64,000 nt of DNA. Origin: Pontibacter silvestris. GTDB taxonomy: Bacteria > Bacteroidota > Bacteroidia > Cytophagales > Hymenobacteraceae. A program made the position numbers and the translations under genes. Of this stretch, positions 38,016 to 47,193 are shown in pieces. Position 1 is the first letter of the stretch; the number at the start of each line of letters is the position of its first letter. The notes under the pieces were generated by a model that saw nothing but the letters and a program-made list of their open reading frames with translations, searched no databases and was not told the DNA's origin. The DNA is taken from positions 186,001 through 250,000 of the forward strand of contig NZ_JAJJWI010000003.1 in NCBI RefSeq assembly GCF_020907275.1. Reading direction: 5' to 3'.

Positions 38016-38033
38016 AACGCAGTATTTTAAAAG

Positions 38034-40226
38034 TTAAGGCATTTTATGCAGCCCCTCCCATTTTACTTTCCACTTTCCATTATCCGGGAAACCTGGTGCA
38101 GGCTTGTCGGGTGCGCCATCCCAACCTGCTGCCATCATGGCCACAGCAGTTAGCAAACCACCGTTGCCTGGCAGGTAAATACGGAGCCGCTTATCTTGGT
38201 AATTATGTCCGTTCGGCAGGTAAGTGTTCTTTTGCGCATCAAGAAACAGGGCATCCACTGCTTTTTCAGGAGCACCTAATTTGGCTGCGCTCATAGCCAT
38301 CATAGGGTAGTCCCAGCCCCAGGTGGTTTCCCATTGCCATTTACTCAGAATCTCTTTGTAAGTGTTCATCATAATGGCTGTATCAATTTTCTCGCTGAGT
38401 GGCAGGTACCCATAAGCACCTAGCACTACCGGGTGGTCACGGCGGTAAAAATCATCTTCATAAGCCTGCGGATGCGTAGCACTTGGTAAGTATAACCCAT
38501 CTTTGATAGCCAAAGGAGCCAGTTGATTGATAATAGCCTGCCATTTTTCATCTTCAGGCAGTCCTAAGCGTAATCTCCACTCCTGCGCCACCGACAGTGC
38601 ATAATGCCAATAGGCGAGTTCAAAAGGAGGATCATTGGTCTCCTTAGCAGGAAACAATTCTTGTGCAGGTATAAGGGGTGAAGCTAGATGATACTTCTGA
38701 TCCTGCTGATTGTAAGTAGGAAAAGAGGCCATAAAGTTAGCCGTCTCGAACACCAGGTCTTTATATTTTTCGAGCGTTTCTTTGTTAGGATGCTGGCGGT
38801 ACACCAACTCTGAGAAGTAAATAATATGCGGCTGCTGCCAGATAAGGTATGGCCCAATGCTGGACGGACTTTCATTACCGTAAGGATCTGTCATTTTCTG
38901 CCATCTTACCCCCTCATAACCCTGCCATTTAGCTGTGGCTCTGGCTTTAGACATTACTTTTTTGTACCAAGGCAGGCTTTTCTCCAGCAGATCCAATCTG
39001 TTCCATAAGGCAAAGTGAACGCCGTGCCACCAGTGCATTTCCAGGTGTGGTTTGCCATACCAGCTGTTCATGGTAAGGCCAGTTTCCTGTGGAGGCAAGT
39101 CTCCTGTACATTGTATTTTGGTAAGATATTGCGATAAAACCACCCGCCGCTCCAGTTCACTTGCTCTTGGGTCTGTTGAGCCTGAAAAGTCTATGGCGCC
39201 TCCCTTTGTCCAAAAGTTTTTCCAGTTGGCTTCGCTGTTTGCTTCTGTGGCTTCGTAATCAGGTATCCGGTTTGTCTGGTTTTGACTGAATAGAACTGTA
39301 AACTCCAGGCTTTCCTGATCTGCCGATGGTATTAGCTCATAATGATGTTTTTCCTTTTCTGTAAACTCCCCTTTCTCATTCCAGCGAACATTGGTATAAT
39401 AAACCGTCGTATCCAACTGTCGTTTAAGTTGGACCTGATTTACACCTGACTCAGACCGGGCAAGGGTTGTGGTGTGTTTATCCTGATCATCCCAGTTGTA
39501 TCCCGGGCATACATGACAATCTGCACCATATGGAAACTTGAGCGACACTTTTAGCCGCTGTTTAGAGATAAGCGGAGACGTAATTCGTGCAGCAATGGCA
39601 TCTTCACCCTGATGACTATACAGTTCTACCATTACAGGCGTTCCTTCCACCTCATATTTGCTTTTAATTTTGCCTGTCCACAAATCCAGTTTTTGGTCTA
39701 CCTTCTGTAACTCCTGTATCTCTGCCTGCTCGCCGTTTTCTTTCAGCAGTACTAAACCTATTACTCCCAGGTGTAGCCTGTGCGGGTTAGTGCGCAGCCA
39801 GTTCATGGCATCTACCATACGGCCACTACCTTTGTGCTGCACCGGGAATGGTATAACTCTGCCATTAGCAGCCGTATCATATCTTGCTACATCCTCTAGA
39901 GTATAATTTTGATCGGTAGGCACTGAGTGCCAGCCCCACTGCGATTGCGTTCCCAGCGATACGCCATTTTCATAATATTCCGGATAGCTCTGTAAACCTG
40001 AAATATCTACAGTATATGCAAAGTCTCCATTGCCCACTGACAGTGAGGCTAAGGTATCTGGTTCTGTTAAGGTAATATTGTGGCGTGTCACCAGTCCATA
40101 GCGGTCTATCTTTTCAGGTAATGTGCCTATTGTGCTATCGGTTGCACTACAACCAAGCAGGAGTAACAGCGCAAAAGCAGTCATGCATTTACCTGGTGCA
40201 GATACGACAAATTTAAAGTTATTCAT
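38034..40226 (-). CDS. Unassigned exported (alpha/alpha)6-barrel glycosidase-like lipoprotein
   Basis: 730 residues with lipobox LLLGCS (Cys26). The N-terminal half is a beta-sandwich starting RYGLVTRHNITLTEPDTLAS and LSVGNGDFAYTVDISGLQSY, similar in style to the N-domain of GH65/GH95 enzymes. The C-terminal half is helical: TMNSWYGKPHLEMHWWHGVH, DPYGNESPSSIGPYLIWQQP, ETTWGWDYPMMAMSAAKLG. WYGKPHLEMHWW resembles the clan-L barrel entrance where acidic residues sit. I cannot place it in a CAZy family. Its position between GH105 and a GH43/GH117-like enzyme argues for action on RG-I-derived oligosaccharides. Spacing is 18 bp to GH105 and about 20 bp from the upstream gene. Confidence 0.6.
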   Translation of the reverse strand: MNNFKFVVSAPGKCMTAFALLLLLGCSATDSTIGTLPEKIDRYGLVTRHNITLTEPDTLASLSVGNGDFAYTVDISGLQSYPEYYENGVSLGTQSQWGWHSVPTDQNYTLEDVARYDTAANGRVIPFPVQHKGSGRMVDAMNWLRTNPHRLHLGVIGLVLLKENGEQAEIQELQKVDQKLDLWTGKIKSKYEVEGTPVMVELYSHQGEDAIAARITSPLISKQRLKVSLKFPYGADCHVCPGYNWDDQDKHTTTLARSESGVNQVQLKRQLDTTVYYTNVRWNEKGEFTEKEKHHYELIPSADQESLEFTVLFSQNQTNRIPDYEATEANSEANWKNFWTKGGAIDFSGSTDPRASELERRVVLSQYLTKIQCTGDLPPQETGLTMNSWYGKPHLEMHWWHGVHFALWNRLDLLEKSLPWYKKVMSKARATAKWQGYEGVRWQKMTDPYGNESPSSIGPYLIWQQPHIIYFSELVYRQHPNKETLEKYKDLVFETANFMASFPTYNQQDQKYHLASPLIPAQELFPAKETNDPPFELAYWHYALSVAQEWRLRLGLPEDEKWQAIINQLAPLAIKDGLYLPSATHPQAYEDDFYRRDHPVVLGAYGYLPLSEKIDTAIMMNTYKEILSKWQWETTWGWDYPMMAMSAAKLGAPEKAVDALFLDAQKNTYLPNGHNYQDKRLRIYLPGNGGLLTAVAMMAAGWDGAPDKPAPGFPDNGKWKVKWEGLHKMP

Positions 40227-40246
40227 ATAGTAATGGTTTATATGCC

Positions 40247-41341
40247 TTAGCTTTTGGTTGATGGCGCTACCTGAAAAATAAACGCACTTGATGTCATATA
40301 CTTTCCGCCTTGTGATGCCAGGAAAAGGTGTGTAGGTCTGCCATTTTGCTGGAGTAACTGTGGCCTCTCGAAGCGCCCGTACTTTGATAAATGACCTGGT
40401 GCCGGTGGTTGTGAGAAATAGTGATCGGTGTTGTAAAAAGCAATTTGAGGTTCACTCCACTTTATACCATTTTTTGACTCCAGGTACAAACCATATTGGT
40501 GATTAAAGAACCCCATGTCGCGCATCAGCATTTTAAACTTACCATCTTCGTACCACACATGCCCGTCTTCTGCCTGTATATTATTACCAAGAGCAGAATA
40601 ATCTATTATTGGATTGCCTGCATATGTTGTATATGGCCCCTGCAGCTTATCTGCTATAGCTAACCCATATTTTCGGTTGCTTCTTATTTTAGGATCTGTA
40701 TAATTCTCGTACTCATAGGTGTTCCAAGACTTGTAGTAGAGCCAGTACTGCCCATTAGGGTGTTTTACAAAGGATGGATTTGTCGTACAATGATCGTCCC
40801 ATGCTCCTTCTACACCTGCTTCTAATAGCGGCTGATCCGGACGTTGCCAGGGTCCGTAAATCGAATCTGCTATGGCTAGGCCCACACGTTTGGTGTCTGT
40901 TTTCCGATTGGAATTGCCCATATAGAACAGACAGTATTTGCCATCAACAAACTTTATGTGGGGGTTGTGGCAGGTTGTACCATCCCAAAAGCCATCGCCT
41001 CTGGGAGCAAACACCGTGGACACAAACTCAAAAGGAGATTCCGGTGAATCGGCTACTGCATGGGCTATTTCAGAGCTATTAATCCAGCCACCCATTTTCT
41101 TCTCGGCAGGCCACCTCGAAAAGAACACATGCGTTTTTCCATCAGTCCCAATAATCGGGCTTGTTCCCCACACGTAGTACCCTTCCATTTCCAGCACGCG
41201 CCCTACAGGTTTAAGTCTTTTGCTAAAGGCCGAAGTATTGTCCAGGGCACAAGTAGTTTTGCCAGCCCCTGCAAAGAGATTATTACTTGTAAACAGAAAA
41301 GGAAATCCTGCTGTTAAGGCCAGAAAAGAACGTCTATCCAT
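40247..41341 (-). CDS. GH43/GH117-like beta-propeller glycosidase
   Basis: About 364 residues from the ATG at 41341 (MDRRSFLALTAGFPFLF, a twin-arginine-like or Sec leader). A TTG at 41356 gives five further residues but is less likely. Propeller motifs: YYVWGTSPIIGTDGKTHVFF, TTCHNPHIKFVDGKYCLFYM, HCTTNPSFVKHPNGQYWLYY, IQAEDGHVWYEDGKFKMLM and GRFERPQLLQQNGRPTHLFL; the spaced acidic residues and the His after CH/GH fit a clan F/J-like furanosidase or pyranosidase. The exact substrate is unknown. It is the first gene of the four-gene operon that continues with the six-hairpin protein, GH105 and GH28. Confidence 0.65.
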   Translation of the reverse strand: MDRRSFLALTAGFPFLFTSNNLFAGAGKTTCALDNTSAFSKRLKPVGRVLEMEGYYVWGTSPIIGTDGKTHVFFSRWPAEKKMGGWINSSEIAHAVADSPESPFEFVSTVFAPRGDGFWDGTTCHNPHIKFVDGKYCLFYMGNSNRKTDTKRVGLAIADSIYGPWQRPDQPLLEAGVEGAWDDHCTTNPSFVKHPNGQYWLYYKSWNTYEYENYTDPKIRSNRKYGLAIADKLQGPYTTYAGNPIIDYSALGNNIQAEDGHVWYEDGKFKMLMRDMGFFNHQYGLYLESKNGIKWSEPQIAFYNTDHYFSQPPAPGHLSKYGRFERPQLLQQNGRPTHLFLASQGGKYMTSSAFIFQVAPSTKS

Positions 41342-41437
41342 AATAGTAATTATCAATAGCGATAGTATCCATCACAATTGTGCTGCTTAATCTTTACTAT
41401 GTGAACTGCCACTAGTATAACTCCACAACTTACCATT

Positions 41438-41482
41438 CTAAGGTATAATTTCAGCATAAATCATCTATCCTGTTGTATCATG
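41438..41482 (-). promoter_or_regulatory. Island promoter P7 (GH105/GH28 operon)
   Basis: On the minus strand CATGATACAACAGGAT at 41482-41467 (one mismatch in the distal half), 21 bp, then TACCTTAG at 41445-41438. Confidence 0.7.
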
Positions 41483-41654
41483 CATAATACCAGTTTGTAT
41501 AAACACTAACCCCGATAAAACCTTTGTAACCCTCAAAAGTTGCTTAATACTAAGCTATAATTTAACTACAGCATCTATGAGAGGCCATATATGGTAAGTT
41601 TAATAAATCACTATTCAAGAGGAAATCTTAACTTGTTATAGCTAAGCAAGATTT

Positions 41655-41710
41655 AAAAGCAAAGGCAGGTAATAGCTATATTCCACAAGCTATTACCTGC
41701 CTTTGCTTTT
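41655..41710 (-). terminator. 23-bp perfect-stem terminator of the third SusC/D operon
   Basis: The arm 41655-41677 is exactly complementary to 41688-41710, with a 10-nt loop; the stem begins AAAAGC and ends GCTTTT. It lies 24 bp past the SusD stop. Confidence 0.85.
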
Positions 41711-41733
41711 TAGCTTACCAAATAAGCTTTAGA

Positions 41734-43395
41734 TTAGTACCCTGGGTTTTGAGCTATATCTGCATCATTCAGGTCTAAAGCATCTTGTGGTATAGGTCTC
41801 AGTATTTTATAGTTACCATCCACACCCAGGAAAGGGTCAACGCCTAAGCTGTACCACTCTTTTATATCCCGGTTATATTCTCTGGTTCTTTCCATCAAAG
41901 TGCCTGTACGCTTCAGATCAAACCAACGATGGTACTCTCCAACCAGCTCTCTTGCTCTTTCATCCAGTATAAAATCAATGGTCACATCCGCTGCTGTAAT
42001 CATCATTTCACTTTCTGTACCAGGTTTAGCGGCTCTTCTTCTTACTTCATTGATTCTTTCTGCGGCGGTACCCGCATCACCCATTTGATAATAAGCTTCG
42101 GCTGCAATTAAGTAAGTCTCAGCTAACCGAGCTAAGAATACATCGCGGGTACTGCTGCCACCATTAGAAAATACAGCTGTAGGATCATCAAACTTTTTAA
42201 CAGCAGGAGTGGCGTTGTCTAAAACAGTAGATGTAGAGGCCTCCCATTCTGGGGAGTATGGCACTATGGTAGTTTCAGCTCTGTGCGCTGGATCAGCGGC
42301 TCTCCATGCAGTAGTATCTGCTAAAGACCATTTTGGAGCATAGTAGTATTGAATATTAAGGTCTTCCCGCTCATCTGCTCTATCATAATAGTCATAGTAG
42401 CGATCGTAATAGTTAATCATAAAAGTGCCTTCAAACCTGGTGTCATTTTCGGTAAAGAGGTCAAACACATACATGGTTGGCACCAGGCTGTAAGAACGGT
42501 AAGGATAACCTTCAGCAGCTCCCTGCCCCCCCATATAAGGGCCAAAGAAGTAGTTTTGGTTGCTGCCACTATTAGAAAGATTAGGCATTGATACCGCATC
42601 ATACTGAATGGAGAATAATACCTCGCTATTTTTCTCGCTACCAGGCGTGAATACCTCCTCGAACGAAGTAGTAAGCGATTGACCTGCGATAGCCTCATCA
42701 GCCAGCGCTGCTGCCTGCTCAAAATCCGCCGCTGTACCAAACTCTTCATAGCCACGGGTCAGATAAACTTTAGCAAGATAGTGGCGAACTACCCGCTTGT
42801 TTACACGCCCAAATTCGCTGCTGTTTTCAGGCACAAGGTCAAGGGCCTCATTCATTTCGGCTATAATAAAGTCATACACTTCTTCAGCAGAGTTTCTTTC
42901 GAATTGAGAAACAGGCGCATTGATTCTGTCTGTTACAATACTTACTCCACCAAACTGCTGCACTAACAGGAAGTAATAATATCCTCTGAGAAACTGTACT
43001 TCCCCCTTGAGGACATTAAGATTAGCTGTAGCCTCTGTTTTGTCATTAAAATACAATGCTTCGTTACAGGTTTGAATAGCAGCATAAACATTCCTGTAGA
43101 AAGACTCTACCTCTGATGTAGTGGGAGCAAGGTCTCTGTACTCGCTAATTCCAACTGGCTGCGTATTTCGTCCTTCCACATACATATCTGTACCGGCAGT
43201 AAAAAGCCATGGTTCTTTATATATAGGACGTAAACGTGAATAGCATGCGTTCACCAGGCTCTCATAGCCAGATTCAGTGGTAAAATATTCTTCTGAATTT
43301 GCATTTGAAAGATTTTCTTCCTCTAAGAAGTCGCTACACCCTGTAGCAACCAAGAGAACCATCAAAAATCCCAATAAACTGTTATATTTTTTCAT
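41734..43395 (-). CDS. SusD/RagB-family lipoprotein (pair 3)
   Basis: 553 residues. Lipobox LLVATGC (Cys20) followed by SDFLEEENLSN. Family segments: VQFLRGYYYFLLVQQFGGVS, LARLAETYLIAAEAYYQMG, DERARELVGEYHRWFDLKRT and terminal AQNPGY. It is located 12 bp after its SusC. Surface glycan binding for the third uptake system. The operon has no CAGGAY promoter repeat, so its induction signal may differ from the rest of the island. Confidence 0.95.
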   Translation of the reverse strand: MKKYNSLLGFLMVLLVATGCSDFLEEENLSNANSEEYFTTESGYESLVNACYSRLRPIYKEPWLFTAGTDMYVEGRNTQPVGISEYRDLAPTTSEVESFYRNVYAAIQTCNEALYFNDKTEATANLNVLKGEVQFLRGYYYFLLVQQFGGVSIVTDRINAPVSQFERNSAEEVYDFIIAEMNEALDLVPENSSEFGRVNKRVVRHYLAKVYLTRGYEEFGTAADFEQAAALADEAIAGQSLTTSFEEVFTPGSEKNSEVLFSIQYDAVSMPNLSNSGSNQNYFFGPYMGGQGAAEGYPYRSYSLVPTMYVFDLFTENDTRFEGTFMINYYDRYYDYYDRADEREDLNIQYYYAPKWSLADTTAWRAADPAHRAETTIVPYSPEWEASTSTVLDNATPAVKKFDDPTAVFSNGGSSTRDVFLARLAETYLIAAEAYYQMGDAGTAAERINEVRRRAAKPGTESEMMITAADVTIDFILDERARELVGEYHRWFDLKRTGTLMERTREYNRDIKEWYSLGVDPFLGVDGNYKILRPIPQDALDLNDADIAQNPGY

Positions 43396-43407
43396 TTCTG
43401 TCTCTAA

Positions 43408-46400
43408 TTAGAATTTCAGATTAACTCCGAACTGATAAGTAATATTACTGGTACCACTGTTAACTAGGCTTTCTCTAGCATATTCAGGGTCAAAACCATC
43501 ATATTTTGTAAAGACAAATGGGTTCAGAACATTTGCATAAACTCTTGTGCTCTTAATTCTTAGCTTTTGCAGCAGATCAGGTGAGAAGGTGTAACCTAAA
43601 GAGATATTCTGTACCTTCACAAAAGAAGCGTTTTTATAAGCTCTTATCTCGCTCCAGTACTGGCCAACATTGTTTGGTTGCGGATACTCATTTGATTCAC
43701 GTGCTTGTGTAACCGTGTTCTCCGGCATGTAATAGTTTACGTTAAGCTTCGTACGCCCTCTGTCAGCCAGATTCAGAAACTCGTTGTGGAAAGGGCTTAC
43801 AACCTGGACCCCCTGCCTTGTGAATAATGCGGCTGAAAGATCAAACTGCTTATAGACAAGGTTAGTCGAGAAGCCACCTGTCCAGCTTGGATTAGAACTA
43901 CCTATGATAGTTCTGTCATCACTGTTAATAACACCATCATTATTTAAATCTTTTACTCTGGCCTGACCAGGCAACTGTCCATATTCCAGTGCCAGTTCCC
44001 GCTCGCTCTCTTGCCAGATACCATCAAATGCATAGTTGTAGTTTGCGTTAACAGGCTCCCCTATAAACCAACCGTTACCAACCATATCCTCTTCACCATT
44101 CAACAATTCCAGAATAGTATTTTTATTATGAGCGAAGGTGAAATTAGTAGACCAAGAGAAATCATTATTTGAAATGTTTACCGTACGAAGCACAGCCTCA
44201 ACACCCCTGTTTCTGACAGCTCCTACGTTTGCAAACACACTCTCCCACCCGGACTCTATTGGTTGTTCTACTTCCAGAATTAAACCGTTGGAGCGCTTGT
44301 CATACGCATCAATCGAACCTGAAATCCGCCCATTAAAGAAGCCAAAGTCAACACCTATGTTGTATTCGCGGGCTTTTTCCCACGTAAGGTCTGGGTTTAC
44401 CAGGTTATTAGATCTGTAACCTAACGCAAGGCTGCCATCAAAATCATATTGCAGCGGAGAGCTAATGTTAGCAAGTGTTCCATATGGATCTACTCCATTA
44501 TTATTACCCGAAATACCAGCACTTAAACGTAACTTAAGGTCAGACACCAACCCTGAACTTCTTAGGAAATCTTCTTCTGAAAGCCTCCATGCAAAAGAAG
44601 CAGAAGGGAATGAACTCCACTTATTTCCCGCTGCAAGTCGGGAAGAACCATCCCAGCGAGTAGTTAAGGTTACCAGGTACTTATCCTTAAATGAATAGTT
44701 TAATCTGACCATGTATGATAATATGGTGGACTTTTCAAAACCGCTTCCTACAGTCCTGTCTGAGGCTGTTCCCAGGTTGTGAAATGAAGAGTTGAACGGT
44801 AAATTGTTTGCTATAATCTCGCTGGCTTCTATACGATCATACTGCATGCTGTAAAGCCCTGTAAAAGAAAAAGCATGTTCCCCAAAAGACTTGTTTGCGG
44901 TAAGTACATTATCCCATATATAACCAAACCTTGACGCGTTTTCCAGACTGGCGGATGCCAGCTGGCCTCCGCGTGTTTCTGTTAACGAACCTGAATAACG
45001 GCCTTGCCGTGAGTTCCTAAAGTTAGGCGAAAGGGTTGTTCTAACATTTAGCCAGCTTACTGGAGCCACTTGAAGATAGATGTTACCTAAGCCAAAAGTA
45101 GTTCTTGTATTATTTTCAGAATTCTCATTATCTATTATCGGATTTACGGAACTGGTAAAGCCAAGATTATCGTATTGTCCCGGTCTAAAGACAAGCTCTC
45201 CTTCTTCATCGTACGGAGACACTAAAGGAGACATACGATAAGCATTCGTGATAGCCAAATCGCTACCTAGCTCGCGTTCAGAAAGCGACAAGTTAAAGTT
45301 TAACCCTGCAGACCACTTCTCATTTATTTTATGGTCAATACTTGCTTTCAGGTTATATTTTTCAAATGTTTCATTAGAAAGGTTCCCTTTTTCCTTCTGG
45401 TAGCCGGCTCCTATAACATACTGCATGCCTTTCCCGCTGTTTCCAGAAACGTTTAGCCAGTGGTTAGTCTGTATTCCTGTCTGCAGCAAATAGCTAGGCC
45501 AATCGAAATATTCTCTGTTAGCTACTCTTCTTGCCAGCGTAGGGCTCCTATTCAATTGGTTCTGTATTACAGTCTCATAATCACCGACAGGGCTTTTTAA
45601 TAGTTCTGGTGTGATATAGGCATTTTGCCTGTACTCCCAAAACTCATCACCATTCATAAAATCTGGCATACGAGCATTTTGCCGTATACCTACATAACCA
45701 TCATAAGATATTGTTGTGCCTCCTTTTACCCCTGTTCCACGCTTAGTTGTTACAATAACAACACCATTAGAACCACGTGAACCATATACTGCAGTAGAGG
45801 CTGCATCTTTCAGCACGTCCAGCTTTGCAATGTCCTGCGGGTTAAGGAAATCAATGTTGTCTGTAATAACTCCATCTACTACATATAACGGAGAAGTATT
45901 TCCTGACAAAGTGTTAGCACCGCGTATCTGGATGTTGTAACTGGCACCTGCACGGCCAGAACTAGCCGAAATATCCGCACCGGCTACCTGCCCCTGCACA
46001 GCCTGCAATGGGCTTACAGTGCCTCTTTCGGCAACTGCCTCCCCCTCCACACTTGCTACTGACACAGTAAGATCATTCCGGCTTTGTGTACCATAGCCAA
46101 CCACTACCACTTCCTGGAGAGCTTTCGTATCGGGGCTTAAAGACACGTTAACTGAAGTTTGGTTATTGACAGCAACTTCTTGTGTTGTATACCCAATAAA
46201 TGAAACAACCAAAGTACCTTTTCCATCGGGAACAGGAAGTGTAAAATTACCTTCCAAATCTGTAGCAGTACCCCTTGTGGTACCTTTTAACTGTACTGTA
46301 ACTCCTGGAAGGCCCTCTCCGTTTTCCCCTGTTACTTTACCACTTACCGGAACATCAGACTGCCTAAGGCCACTCATGTAAATACCAGATTCCAATAAAA

Positions 46401-46545
46401 CAGCCTCTGTCCTGTTATAACCAGCTTTTACATGATTATCAGACCCTGCAAAATGCTTTAACTCAGCCTGCGCTGAATGAAGGCCCACTCCCCATAAGGG
46501 TAATGCCCATAAAACATAACGAGCATAATGCATATTCTTCTTCAT
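43408..46545 (-). CDS. SusC/RagA-family TonB-dependent transporter (pair 3)
   Basis: 1045 residues. The signal region (MKKxxHYAxYVxWALP, ending AQAE) and following linker are built as in pair 2, then the carboxypeptidase-regulatory-like domain (VSGKVTGENGEGLPGVTVQL), plug (VVVVGYGTQSRNDLTVSVAS; SNGVVIVTTKRG) and barrel ending QFGVNLKF. The plug motif has NDLT instead of the usual SDVTG, indicating a different subclade from the other three. It imports oligosaccharides with the SusD 12 bp downstream. Upstream lie a 12-bp direct repeat and a perfect 40-bp palindrome instead of the island promoter motif. Confidence 0.95.
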   Translation of the reverse strand: MKKNMHYARYVLWALPLWGVGLHSAQAELKHFAGSDNHVKAGYNRTEAVLLESGIYMSGLRQSDVPVSGKVTGENGEGLPGVTVQLKGTTRGTATDLEGNFTLPVPDGKGTLVVSFIGYTTQEVAVNNQTSVNVSLSPDTKALQEVVVVGYGTQSRNDLTVSVASVEGEAVAERGTVSPLQAVQGQVAGADISASSGRAGASYNIQIRGANTLSGNTSPLYVVDGVITDNIDFLNPQDIAKLDVLKDAASTAVYGSRGSNGVVIVTTKRGTGVKGGTTISYDGYVGIRQNARMPDFMNGDEFWEYRQNAYITPELLKSPVGDYETVIQNQLNRSPTLARRVANREYFDWPSYLLQTGIQTNHWLNVSGNSGKGMQYVIGAGYQKEKGNLSNETFEKYNLKASIDHKINEKWSAGLNFNLSLSERELGSDLAITNAYRMSPLVSPYDEEGELVFRPGQYDNLGFTSSVNPIIDNENSENNTRTTFGLGNIYLQVAPVSWLNVRTTLSPNFRNSRQGRYSGSLTETRGGQLASASLENASRFGYIWDNVLTANKSFGEHAFSFTGLYSMQYDRIEASEIIANNLPFNSSFHNLGTASDRTVGSGFEKSTILSYMVRLNYSFKDKYLVTLTTRWDGSSRLAAGNKWSSFPSASFAWRLSEEDFLRSSGLVSDLKLRLSAGISGNNNGVDPYGTLANISSPLQYDFDGSLALGYRSNNLVNPDLTWEKAREYNIGVDFGFFNGRISGSIDAYDKRSNGLILEVEQPIESGWESVFANVGAVRNRGVEAVLRTVNISNNDFSWSTNFTFAHNKNTILELLNGEEDMVGNGWFIGEPVNANYNYAFDGIWQESERELALEYGQLPGQARVKDLNNDGVINSDDRTIIGSSNPSWTGGFSTNLVYKQFDLSAALFTRQGVQVVSPFHNEFLNLADRGRTKLNVNYYMPENTVTQARESNEYPQPNNVGQYWSEIRAYKNASFVKVQNISLGYTFSPDLLQKLRIKSTRVYANVLNPFVFTKYDGFDPEYARESLVNSGTSNITYQFGVNLKF

Positions 46546-46608
46546 ATGTATAGGTTTTGTACTTTATTAGCTGACACATAATATTTTTTTGAATTCAAGA
46601 GGCACTAT

Positions 46609-46662
46609 AACTTATCTTTCCCAAGTGTTATATAAGTTAAAAGAACATGAAACTTATCTTTC
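46609..46662 (-). repeat. 12-bp direct repeat before the third susC
   Basis: AACTTATCTTTC occurs at 46609-46620 and again at 46651-46662, start-to-start 42 bp (four helical turns). On the minus strand it reads GAAAGATAAGTT; the copy nearer the palindrome includes TAAGTTTC, close to a -7 box. This could be a regulator site or part of the promoter. Confidence 0.4.
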
Positions 46663-46736
46663 TTTATCATGCAATAGCTGTAGCAGGAAAATTTATCATA
46701 ATAGCCTATTGCCTAATCCAATAAAGATGACTTACC

Positions 46737-46776
46737 TTTTTCCGATATGCGCAATCGATTGCGCATATCGGAAAAA
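46737..46776. promoter_or_regulatory. Perfect 40-bp palindrome, LacI-type operator candidate
   Basis: The first 20 bases (TTTTTCCGATATGCGCAATC) are the exact reverse complement of the last 20, with no loop. The core GCGCAATCGATTGCGC fits the CG-centred AANCGNTT pattern of LacI-family operators. Flanks are T5 before and A5 after, the reverse of a terminator. It lies 192 bp before the third SusC start, in the 648-bp gap 46546-47193, which holds no supported gene. Confidence 0.55.
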
Positions 46777-47046
46777 AAATATTCCTATTCTTTTAAATCA
46801 GAGTCTCCACATTACATCTTATGTTATAAACACCAATCTTCATGTTACACTTGTTTTTAAGTTATCCTTAATCAAGAATGAATTTAAAAATACAATAAAT
46901 TTATCAACTAACAAACAGTAGTTAAAAATATTTTACTGAGATGCATAAATGACAGGGGCAATTCAAACACTAAAGCGGGTTAAATGTAATCTGCAGCTAT
47001 TATTCCTGCATACATGAAGCTAACTTTAAACATAAAGGCTTGGATA

Positions 47047-47060
47047 GGTAACCGTTTACC
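47047..47060. promoter_or_regulatory. Second CG-centred near-palindrome
   Basis: GGTAACCGTTTACC matches its reverse complement at 12 of 14 positions with a central CG, again LacI-operator-like. It lies between the GH106 stop and the third SusC promoter region. Confidence 0.3.
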
Positions 47061-47193
47061 TTCTTTAACTAAAGGAGTTTATGCGCTACGTTCATAGTAT
47101 CTTTCTTTCATAGAGGAATAGAACCTCCCCTCTATTTTATAATATTCTCCATAATTGTAAAAAAGTATTAATACCTGCTAGTTTGGGAGCGGT

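Noticed and set aside
46737..46776. 40-bp palindrome as a rho-independent terminator
   Set aside because: It has no loop, T-tract precedes and A-tract follows the stem on both strands, and it is far from any stop codon.
46589..46921. 110-codon plus-strand frame in the gap before the third susC
   Set aside because: It runs straight through the 40-bp palindrome, has low-complexity AT-driven composition and no recognisable domain.
47110..47135. Short hairpin after GH106 copy 2
   Set aside because: Only 7 bp of pairing and no T-tract; too weak to call a terminator.
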